Assembly: GCA_900660155.1 (NCBI GenBank)
Contig: CABFPE010000318.1
Span: 548,935-593,834 of the forward strand
DNA: 44,900 nucleotides
Direction: 5' to 3'
Source: Hofstenia miamia
Taxonomy: Eukaryota > Xenacoelomorpha > Acoela > Hofsteniidae
Shown here: positions 11,301-20,555 of the stretch, in pieces
Layout: the number at the start of each line of letters is the position of its first letter
Position numbering within the stretch: the stretch's first letter is position 1
Notes under the pieces: model-generated
Database searches by the model: none
What the model was told of the DNA's origin: nothing
What the model saw: the letters and a program-made list of their open reading frames with translations, nothing else
Made by a program: the position numbers and the translations under genes

Positions 11301-14300
11301 CAGTGGCGCTCTGCACAAAATCTGAAATTGTCGCAATCTGTCTCGAAAGAAGGTTGAAAATGAAGGAGGGTACGGTTATCTATCCAGCTGTGCTTTCAAA
11401 TTTTCGATGTCATTTTTATCAAGTTATTCATGGAGACCATTAAAATTTGCTTAGGGTTAAAATTGTTCAAATTTTGAGTAAAGAAATCAGCGATAACTGG
11501 TTCAATCGGCTTATCATCGAAGTTAGAAACAATTATTTCGAGTTTTACTTAGGGTTATGTTAATCACATGCTTTTCTGTACATGTTCTTTTTATATTTTG
11601 TGGTTTCATAGACTCATAAAAAAATTCTCTTGTATTTAAGAAAAAAATATCTTGAAATTTTATGCAATTAATCAAGAGAATTTCATTTTGAAATACTACA
11701 TTTGAATGATTAATCTCTTTAAATAGTACTTCAGAAATTACATATCAAGAAAATAATTTCTAGTTTAATATATAAATGAAATACATCTAGAAAATGATAA
11801 TTCTGAAAACAATAATTTTAATCATGTACTTAGCACATAGTCAATCATTTATGAAAATTACAATGCATAATTTTGCTTTAGTTGTATAAACACCATACTC
11901 ACAATCACCAGAAATAGGCAGTAAATTTTTTGATGTAAATCATTTAATTACTTGTAACAAATGGCCTTGCATATAAAAGCTAACAATTTGCAAATAAATT
12001 TGGCTTTTAAAATTTAATTAAGCTATGATTTTTTAATTAAATGTATAAATACATTATTTAAGTTAGTATAAATAAATACTTATACTAAACTAATATTACT
12101 AATTATTATACACTTTGAGATGCCATGGGGTAATTTTGCATAAATTATTCGTATATCATCACTGAATTCAAAAAGGTGTTTCAAATATGAAAATAATATT
12201 TAAAAATTAACAAATTGGTTTTTATTTTCATAATAAGAAATTGATTTACTACATCTAGAAAAATAAGAGATTTTTCTGAGAGTGTATTGTTGATTTTTTT
12301 GGCAGTAATACTGATGTAATCGACCGTTTGAATATGAATCAAATAATCGTTTTCGTTCAAAAACATTATTAAGTTCATAGCCCCAAAGTAATCCAATCCA
12401 TGTTGGTTCATATAATTTTTTACTAATTGACATTCTTGAAATGATTATAAAAACATTGTAGAAGCATTCCAGCTTAAAGTTGACATCGTAAGAAAGATAA
12501 ATTAGTGCAAAATTAATATTATTAATACAATGTAAAATCTTTTGAACGTTACTACCACGTAATTCATGAAAATCAGGAGAAATTGTAGAAATTGAATGTG
12601 GAGCTACGAGTCATGTATTTTGTTCAGATTTACCAAGAAGAGACAGTAGATTAGCTGTCTTGATGGATATAATTAATAACCTTGCAATGGAGATCAAATG
12701 ATTCAATGAGATAAGGAAACAAAGGTGTTTGAAACTGGTATTAAGGTAACCACAAACAACTATGTTCGATTAAGATTTCGAATTAAAAACATGTCAATAT
12801 TTTCAATTAATGTTTCGAGTATTTTATGTAGGTAAGTTGAGTGTCGGGTTGTATATAAGAATTATAAGAAGTTTAAGGAGTGAAAAACATCAATATATCC
12901 TTATATTAAGCTTTAAATATTGATTAGGAATTGGAGTGTGGAACAGAAAGTAATGTTTTGGTAACTTCATGCAAGCGCTAGCTACAGCTGATTAGTTTCC
13001 TTGACATAATCAATATCTAATTTATTTCTTCCGAAAATTTATTCTAAAAATTTTATGATTAACATTGCTAATCTTTTTATTAATATATTGTTAAATTTAA
13101 GAATCATTTCAATAATTTGATTGATATTAGCTGTAAATAAAAAGTGAAGTGGAAGACCTCACATCTTCTACGCATTGGAAAACAATAAATGGTGTAAAAA
13201 ACTGTTAGTATGTGTTAAGTTCACTTATTGTAAATAAGTTAAACCTGTTGAAAGTGTCAAATTTAATCTTAAATTATGTGGCTGCAATTCAAATTTTAAT
13301 AATTTGTTGACCAATTTTTTTTCTATTAAACATGTCAAATATTATTTCAGGATCAATAATTTAATGAACGCAATAAATACCAATTTTTAACAGAAAAATA
13401 CTTTTAGGTTTCGGGATTAATAGCAACATGTGGATCACATAACGCTGTCAAAACACTATCAAAGAAATAAATATAACATATTTTAAATATATGTATTTAT
13501 CAATCAATTTATCCGTAATTTTCGGTGTAGAAAAAATAATTAAGTGCTTCAGTAATTGTTGCCAAGGCACCTTAAGAGAAATCTAGATTATTAAAAATCT
13601 TGATAAGCAATTCATTCTGTATTTGTCTTAGTATAAGAAATAAACACTTCAAAATAAACGACGACTATTCTAATGAGAAAATGTTATGCTATTTATTTTC
13701 TATTTTCATGGTATGATTTTGTTTTATTTATGCATTTAATACAAAAACTATGTTAAAGAATCCATTTTTATGGTATACACATTTCGCAGTTTAAACAAAC
13801 TTTAATGCATGTTTAACCAGATCGTGTATATTGAAAGTCTGTGTTTAATCTCAATTTATTTTCTCTGGTTAGTTAATATTTAAACACTGTATAATAATTT
13901 GTAAATTTGTTACAGTGTCATATTTCCGATGAGCTCTACATTATTCATGTCTAGGCTACTGTTAAAATATTAGCCCAAGATATACAAAATAGGAAAATAT
14001 ATTTATAAGAATGCAAATTTTCAATTCAAATCTAGGCAAAAGCTAAGATACTTTCACCCTAACATTCGATAAGAGCATAGGTTACAGAAAAGTAACCTTT
14101 CAATATTCTTTCTATATGTTTTATTCAATATTTTAGGATTTTGTTATTGTTGAAACACTTAGATGCTTGCAGTGCAAGTACATTACATTCAATTGAACAT
14201 TAATTAATATTTCAAATTTTTATTCAGGAAAACCATTCAAGTGCATCAATTCCATATATATTTGATTTTATCACAAATCTATAGTAATATGACAATAGTT

Positions 14301-14349
14301 ATTTGATAATGACTCTTAACAGAACTACACACATATTCAAAAGCATTCA
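7976..14349. other. Long AT-rich region with no recognised gene
   Basis: Open frames are short (for example 9898-10167 on the plus strand and 10209-10457 and 12181-12433 on the minus strand) and encode compositionally biased peptides with no motif I recognise. A (TA)n tract lies at 8275-8305. A TAGTTACGCCACTG edge at 9286-9299 and a CAGTGGCGCTCTGCAC string at 11302 look like ends of decayed DNA transposons, but no partner ends were paired. Confidence 0.5.
8275..8305. repeat. (TA)n microsatellite
   Basis: A near-uninterrupted AT dinucleotide run of about 30 bases. Confidence 0.95.
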
Positions 14350-14830
14350 GACCATTTTATTTCTAAGGTGTCTGAAGAGAATTGACAATAATCACTGATG
14401 ATTGGTCTATACTAGGGTCCAAAATTCACGATATTCTCCATCGCGTTTAAATCAGGGTATTGCAAAGGCTAAGGCTAATCATTAATCCAATGATCAGAAT
14501 AAAATCTGTTGAGATAGACTCTCAATGCGATAATGCAATGAATCTGCATAACATACATCTAGCATTGCCTAACACTAAAAATCCAAGAGTGATGCACTTG
14601 GCCCTTCTAGTATTAATCTTAAGCATCTTCTATTATGAAGGCCGATGCAACTAACTGTCCAAATAAAGGTGTTCAATGATCTTCTGAACAAAAAAAGATC
14701 ACTAGTCTGTCTTATTGTGTGGTCACCATATTTTGAATAAGTATAACACACATTAAATTCTATTGATCTAGTCGCCCTGAAAAATATCGTGCTTGTGAAC
14801 ATTTCTTCCAAATATCCTAGGAATTTGTCA
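14350..14830 (-). pseudogene. Possible Tc1-like transposase scrap
   Basis: On the minus strand, 14431-14465 translates to QYPDLNAMEN, resembling the SPDLNPIEN block that carries the catalytic Glu of Tc1 transposases. The preceding sequence fits the expected spacing only loosely and contains several stops, and downstream SDDYCQ-like residues fit only weakly. No other catalytic block was recognised. This is a low-confidence call resting on one short motif. Confidence 0.35.
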
Positions 14831-15089
14831 TCATATATAATGTTTTAGATCAGGTAGACGATCTAATTTATAAATAATCTGCACCAGGGCCTTCATAATA
14901 TGTTAAGAAGACCCTGTCTACACACATGAATTTATTACTTTTTAGTTTGTGCATAGAAAACTCTTGTGAGCTACTATAGATATATTTGCAGTAGGCCAAC
15001 TTAGTATGAACAAGGCGACGTATGCAGCTGGTTGCATTTTGTACAATGGTAATGCATATTAAATGAAAGTAGTAACAATTGCAAACATT

Positions 15090-15640
15090 GCTAATTTAAA
15101 GAATACATGACATTTTTTCATCAATCATTGCTGCAAGAAGTTTAGGACATACTTACATTTTAACTATTGCAAATTTGGAAAAATGTAAATGGCGGTGGCC
15201 ATTCTATAACATCACGACAGAATAATCATAGCATTTAATGTTCTCTGCGTATATCCGTAAAAAGGCGCTCTTAAACTGCAGACGCAATTTTCCCTCCAAT
15301 TGCTGGGATCCAACATTAAATATACTAAAAAATCATCAGCATGCAGATGATATGAAACATTCAGTTTATGAATAAATCAGTTAGTGCAAAGAATTAGATG
15401 GCAAACAACAAATGGCGCAGAAGTGGCCCTTGAGGTACTTGATATTAAACGTAACGACTTTTCGGAACACAATCATTAATTAAGACAGACTGAGACTTAA
15501 GAGAAAAATGTGATACATGCAAGAAAACTGCATCCAAATAATGTCTATTACACATGATGCCGAAAGTAGAGGATCATTGATTACTTTCAAAAGAGCAGTC
15601 TCACTCGAATGGCAAGTGTAATATGCCGATTGATAACTGC
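15090..15640 (-). pseudogene. L2-type LINE reverse transcriptase fragment
   Basis: Minus-strand translation gives, in order, the blocks of an L2-clade reverse transcriptase. HSSETALLKVINDPLLSA lies at about 15551-15613, matching the H-S-T-E-T-A-L-L-K-V-x-N-D-L-L block. LKSQSVLINDCV and VPQGPLLRHLLFAI follow (about 15397-15438). The polymerase motif YHLHADDFLVYL (about 15318-15354) carries the ADD triad. A degenerate downstream stretch ends near 15108. The VPQG and ADD blocks are in different frames and stops interrupt both, so the gene is dead. The fragment lies opposite in orientation to the LINE on its right. Confidence 0.85.
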
Positions 15641-15889
15641 CCACATATAGTTCCTATTTGTATATGAAAATAATACAACTGCTCGAAACAAAATTATATC
15701 AATTGGTATGATCTACAAATAATCAATGAAGGAGTAAAAAATCATCCACATCTGAAGGAATTGAGGAAAAGATGAAAAAGCAAACAAAAACGTAATTCAT
15801 CACTAAGGCGTGCTTTTCTTGCAATTGGAATTAGTAGCCAATCTTTTCATCGATGTTTAAAACCTACAAAATGGCACCCTACAAAATAC

Positions 15890-16566
15890 ACACTTTCCAA
15901 CCCATTAGCAAAAAAGAGCAAACTTCTCCTTGACAATATTAATATGTGCTTCACTTGGACTCAACAATCAGATTACATCAGATACATCAGTTCATTCCAT
16001 GGTAGACATGTTGCTTACTATAGTTGATCCATCAAACTATTTTCCTACAATTATCATATCACCTCTGGAAAGGTCTGATCCCTTTGTCTGTCAAGTATCA
16101 TCTATTTACTTTATGCCAATATCTTTACCAAACAAACAGTTTATGATCTGAGAAAGAGCAGAATAGAAGACAAATGTAAATTCCATTCTTTAGATGCAAA
16201 GCTTTATCATTTTTATAGTTTGTATGATTGCGTGACATGCATACTACACAGTAGAAATACATGATAGCAACCCTCCTTTTATTATTGCATCTTTTTGGAC
16301 TTAAAAGCCAAAAAGAACCTTGATTTTCAACAAAAAAAACAAAACTTGTGAGACAATACTTTCTTTAAATTCAACAAATGATAGTCGCTTTTCACGCTCA
16401 TGCTTAGAAAGAGCTCATAATGCATATGCATAGCGGCAATTATATCCCTCGTTTACCAGAAGCAACAATAAAACCCGAGGTATTGTTGCTCATTTCAGAA
16501 AGTATCATCTATTTCTAATCAAAGCTTTTGACGGTAATTTTATTTATTGTTCTTTGTGCTCCAATG
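15890..16566 (+). pseudogene. CR1/Jockey-like LINE, left part (endonuclease C-terminus)
   Basis: The open frame at 15930-16151 reads GLNNQITSDTSVHSMVDMLL from about 15957, then ISPLERSDPF (about 16059). This mirrors the end of the LINE apurinic endonuclease domain: Q-x-V-x-x-P-T-H, L-D-L-I-L-T, then P-L-x-x-S-D-H. The catalytic His of the S-D-H block is Pro here. The sequence then decays towards the linker before the reverse transcriptase. The element resumes at 17293 after a hAT insertion. Some sequence left of 15890 may also belong to it. Confidence 0.75.
16559..16566. repeat. Target-site duplication, left copy (CTCCAATG)
   Basis: An exact 8 bp direct repeat of 17293-17300 abutting the terminal repeats of the hAT element. 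Eight bases is the target duplication length characteristic of hAT transposons. Confidence 0.9.
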
Positions 16567-17292
16567 CAGAGATGGAAGTAGGTTGGGTTGACCCATGGGG
16601 CAAGGTGGGGCAGGGCAAGTCGGGGCACGATTTTTCTAAAGTGGGTCAAAGTGGGGTAAAAACAATTTGAGTTGAGAAAAACTGAATCAAAGAACTGCAA
16701 AATTTTAGAGATTGTAAAAGTAATTTTCTTACATCATTGTTCTCTAAGTGATTTTGATTGACTTGGAAATTTTGAAAATTCAATTACCATGTATTTCCAA
16801 CTCTTAGCGAAATTGGATTCCATTCAACAATACCAACAAGATCTTTTTTATTTGATTTGGCATCAATAAGCTTTGTAATTATCCTTGCATACATATATTG
16901 CATAAAATATTAGCTTGATAGATTTAAAATGTGTTATTTGGATATTAATAAAAATTTTATTATATATTTTTATTAGATTCATATTTGTAGTAATAGTAGA
17001 GATTGCATTTGAAAAAAGGATTATATATCTTCTAGGCAATAAGAATTCAAAATATTTGACAGTGGTAGTGTGGTGCAGTGCTATAAAAACTGTCATCGAA
17101 CAAATTTGGGGCAATAAGATTTCGCAATTAGTTTTTGGAGTTAGAATTTTTTTAGTGTGGCAATTTGTGGTTGTAGAACAGAAAGTTTGTGGCAATAGGG
17201 GCAGATGTCAACAAGAAGAAATGCGACAGGGCACAAAGTCTGTGTGGGCGGGGCAGGGCAGGTGACAAAAACCTGCTGTGCTTCCATCCCTG
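16567..17292. mobile_element. Non-autonomous hAT element (726 bp) inserted in a LINE
   Basis: The left end is CAGAGATGGAAG and the right end is CTTCCATCCCTG, whose reverse complement is CAGGGATGGAAG, so 11 of 12 terminal bases match. A perfect 8 bp duplication, CTCCAATG, flanks it. Ends of the CAGGGATGG type and an 8 bp duplication are diagnostic of hAT. The ends are rich in GGGGCA-like strings, while the middle is AT-rich and encodes nothing recognisable as transposase. The 116-codon plus-strand and 110-codon minus-strand frames inside look incidental. Removing the element restores continuity of the surrounding LINE, so the insertion postdates it. Confidence 0.92.
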
Positions 17293-17300
17293 CTCCAATG
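17293..17300. repeat. Target-site duplication, right copy (CTCCAATG)
   Basis: Exact copy of 16559-16566, on the right flank of the hAT element. Confidence 0.9.
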
Positions 17301-18417
17301 CATTGATTCTATTCAGAATCACGGTATTGATGCAGACGGAATTCTAAAATTTCTATTTAAAAGCGTGTCACATCTGATTTCTGAACCTTTGACTGACATA
17401 ATTGCATCATTTTATTCTAAAGAAGTACCATATATTGCTTCAAGAAAGCCAAAATGATTGTACTTCTAAAGACATCTACTCCAGATGTTTCAAATCTACG
17501 TCAAATTATTAACTATCCCTTCAAATTGCATGGAAAAAGCTGCCACACTTTCACTAAAACCTGTATTGTTTCCTCATATTGATCATTCACAATTTGCACA
17601 TCGAAAAAAAAACAAATCAGTACTCTCTCATTATTCTTCTAGACTATATTAGTAACACTCTTGATGGTGTCAATGTGCTTTTCCAAGTGTTTGACCTGAG
17701 CAAAGCACTCGACACAGTTCCTCATACTGAGCATATTTCTAATTGACAAACCACTGTGATTTCTAGTAATTTAGTTAACTGGATTTGTAGTTCTCTAACT
17801 GATTGTACTTTTAGTGTATTCTAAATTACATCAATAACTTGTACAATGATAATAATTTTCGACTGAATAAAAAGAAATGCTCGCAAATGATCCTAATCTT
17901 CACTTATCAAGCAACAGAGCTTTTATACTCCCTGTGACACACCCGCAACATTCGCTGTTAAAATTCTTCAAACTTTGCTAGAAGGTCCATTTCGAAAGTT
18001 TCTTTCGCAAAGCCGTTTCACGATTAAACATTCTTCGCCGCCTTCGTAAAGAATATTCGGAAAAAGTACTCAGATTTATATTCCAATGTAGTATAGTATT
18101 TTTATTTGACTATTGGGCTCTTCTCTTTGTTGGAATACCCAACTACTTAAACAACGGCATACAAAGAATTTTTAATAATCACAAATGCCCGTACAAATAA
18201 ATCTCCCATTAACTCGGAAGTTCAACGCTTTAAACCATCAAAAAGTTATTTGAGAAAGCAGAAAAAGATTGTCACCACCCACTGAATTTCCTTAATAGAT
18301 CAAACAGGTTACGTGAAGAAAGATGTAGCTTAACACTCCGTAAAAAGCAATTTATTTCAATTATTACTATATTGTAAATATAAATAAATAATTGCTTACT
18401 AAAACTAAATTCAACGT
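17301..18417 (+). pseudogene. CR1/Jockey-like LINE, right part (reverse transcriptase and C-terminus)
   Basis: The blocks run in order across frames. GIDADGILKFL (from 17323) is followed by EPLTDII. LLDYISNTLDGVNVLFQVFD and SKALDTVPH (about 17638-17730) carry the first catalytic Asp of the palm. LVNWICSSLTD follows. Sequence corresponding to the GVPQG and YADD blocks is missing, and the text jumps to YINNLYNDNNFRLNKKKCSQ (about 17827). KAVSRLNILRRLRKEYSEKV (about 18001) and NYLNNGIQRIFNN then match the LINE C-terminal region. The end is near TTGTAAATATAAATAAATA and a TTG repeat (18418-18436). Internal deletion and several frameshifts make it inactive. Confidence 0.88.
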
Positions 18418-18441
18418 TTTTGTTGTTGTTGTTGTTATGTC

Positions 18442-18518
18442 TTCTAAACGTTTTCTAAACCATTACTAAATATTTTCTAAATCATTTCTAAGCAATTTCT
18501 TGACTATTTCTAAGAGTT
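18442..18518. repeat. 11 bp degenerate tandem repeat, block 1
   Basis: Seven consecutive 11-base units start with TTCTAA or a close variant: TTCTAAACGTT, TTCTAAACCAT, TACTAAATATT, TTCTAAATCAT, TTCTAAGCAAT, TTCTTGACTAT, TTCTAAGAGTT. The period holds without indels. The same repeat recurs in the same orientation at 18959-19205. The block begins directly after the LINE tail and its TTG run. Confidence 0.85.
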
Positions 18519-18958
18519 GGTTATAATTTGGTCAAGAATTCTAATTACCAGACCTAGTACTCTCCTTAGATATTTGGATATTCAAATTATTATAAGAATA
18601 ATTTACATGTAAGCAAAATTTCATCACTAAGTGAGTATTTTTTGAAAAAATTATTTGACATTATATTTTTCTATGATGCTTTGAAAAAATATTTATTTAA
18701 AATTAAAATGTGCAATTAAAATTTATTATGGGCAAATTTATAAGCACATTGCCAAATAATATAATATATACTACATAATAATCATTGCATAGTTTTGAAA
18801 TTATGATATTAACTGTTGTAGTGCTAACATCTTTGTGTGTCATTGATAATTTCTGGATATACTCATTAGCTGTATGTAGCATTGTTCAATGCAGTTTTGT
18901 CTGATCTTATAGTGGTTGATTGATATCATATATGTAATTACGAATCTTCGATAATTCT
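18519..18958. other. AT-rich spacer between repeat blocks
   Basis: No gene or repeat was recognised in the roughly 440 bases that separate the two blocks of the 11 bp repeat. Confidence 0.6.
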
Positions 18959-19205
18959 ATAAACACGGTCTACTAAGCGCTTTATAAGTGTTTCTAAGCC
19001 ATTTCTATGCAATTTCTAAACGTTTTCTAGCCTTTTCATAAATGTGTTCTAACCGTTTTCTTTACGTATTCTGAACATTTTGTCGACGTTTTCTAAGCAA
19101 TTTTAAAATGTTTTAGACACGTTTTCTACACATGCCATTTCTAAATGTTTCTAAAAATTTTTAGGACGTGTTAAACGATGTTTCCTAAATGTTTCATTGC
19201 TTATT
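18959..19205. repeat. 11 bp degenerate tandem repeat, block 2
   Basis: About 22 units of 11 bases can be laid end to end, for example TTCTAAGCCAT, TTCTATGCAAT, TTCTAAACGTT, TTCTAACCGTT, TTCTGAACATT, TTCTAAGCAAT. Only two phase breaks occur, a 4-base insertion near 19135 and one 10-base unit. Individual units differ at several positions but keep an approximate consensus TTCTAAACGTT. This indicates an old tandem expansion with point mutation and little indel change. Confidence 0.85.
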
Positions 19206-19636
19206 GGGAAAGTTAGCCACGGAATATGTAAATGCTGATATATTTACTTTTTCAAAAAATTTTCTTCCCTCATAAATAGTTTGAACGTTGGGGAATAGCG
19301 TTCACCTAAAGACAGTTGTGAATTCAAGGAGCTTTGAATAACAGGAAGTGGCACGGAAATATTTCAGAAAAAATGTGTAGGTGGGAAATGAATTTTCTCT
19401 AAATATATAGCAAAAATTAAATACAAAAGAAGTTTTATTGCTACATTGAAACTAAAATATCCTTCTAAATTTAAATCTAATATCCTAAATTTTCTTTTAA
19501 ATTTTTTGCTTTCTGCTGGAATGTAAATGTTATCTCTTTCAATTCTGCACTTGTCACAAAAAACCTTACTTCCACTAGTATATTCATTATTTTGTTTAGT
19601 TTAGTTTTTGAATTTACATGCCCTTTAAAAGTAAAC

Positions 19637-19649
19637 TCCATTATTATTA

Positions 19650-19685
<36 letters not shown>

Positions 19686-19690
19686 GTAAT
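19637..19690. repeat. (ATT)n microsatellite
   Basis: An ATT trinucleotide run of about 50 bases with minor interruptions. Such runs are typical at LINE 3' tails, but here it lies to the left of the plus-strand LINE fragment. Confidence 0.9.
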
Positions 19691-19719
19691 AATAAAATAA
19701 TATATAGTGAACGTAGTTC

Positions 19720-20555
19720 ATTGAATTCACCCCAAGTAAAATAAAGAATGTTGTGAAAGCCATAACACAAAAGGCTTCTGAAGAACAGCATCCAATTGCA
19801 AAGGCCACCACAGTCAAACATCTAGAAGTTGAAATAGATCAAAATCTTAAGTTCCATAACTGCAAAAACAACAAAATTAAAAAAATAAGCATGGGTGTGC
19901 AAAGTCTCCGAGAGCTTAAAAACTTCACCACGAGCAAGCAGCTAATTCTATCTTTTGTAATGAGCCACTTTATATATGTATGCATAATCTTGACCTGGTA
20001 AATACACGAAATCAGCAAGGAATCAATAACTCGTCAATTTCAACAATATTCAGAATCAGTAACCAGCAAACAGAGGAAAAACTACTTAACTTAAAATTGT
20101 TATTTCCTGTTTACTACATAAAATATGCCTCCTTTTTAAATATGCACAAGCTAATCTATAATCGAAACAATAGCTTAAGTTTCCTGAAAAAATGTTTATG
20201 TGCAATTCAAGATATAAAACATGCATTAAAGATATCAAGGTGAGCCCTTGAGCTTGGGATAATTCGACATCAGGTCAACAAAAGGCATAGCAACATTCAA
20301 GAAAATACTGAAGCAAAACTTACTAGCAAATTAATTAAATATGGAACATCAATACAATTAAATTCATTTCAAATATATAGACAGTTTTACTTTAATTTGT
20401 TGTGTGAAATTTTCTAATTATTTTATTTTTATTTTTGTAAATTAACTTTCTTCGTTTATTGTATTTTTACCTGTATATATTTAAAATTTTGTAAATACTT
20501 AAAGGTAATTGTACAAGCGAGCAATAAATAGCTATTGAAGTTTAGTATTATTATT
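19720..20555 (+). pseudogene. LINE 3' end (C-terminus of the reverse transcriptase ORF and tail)
   Basis: The open frame starting at 19753 contains VKHLEVEIDQNLKF (from 19813), matching the V-K-x-L-G-V-x-I-D-x-x-L-x-F block found after the polymerase domain in LINEs. LRELKNFTTSKQLILSF and a Y-x-x-x-x-L-T-W-like segment follow. After frameshifts, KLLNLKLLFPVYYIKYASF (within 19980-20243) and DIRSTKGIATFKKILKQNLL (20266-20325) match the extreme C-terminus. The tail GCAATAAATAGCTATTGAAG with a short ATT run (20521-20555) looks like a LINE 3' end. The 5' part including the catalytic motifs is absent, as in ordinary 5'-truncated insertions. Confidence 0.8.

Noticed and set aside
16863..17265. Overlapping 110- and 116-codon frames on opposite strands
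   Set aside because: They lie wholly inside the non-autonomous hAT element and show no transposase motifs.
19477..19821. 114-codon minus-strand frame
   Set aside because: Much of it is the ATT microsatellite read as Ile and Leu, and it overlaps the better supported plus-strand LINE fragment.
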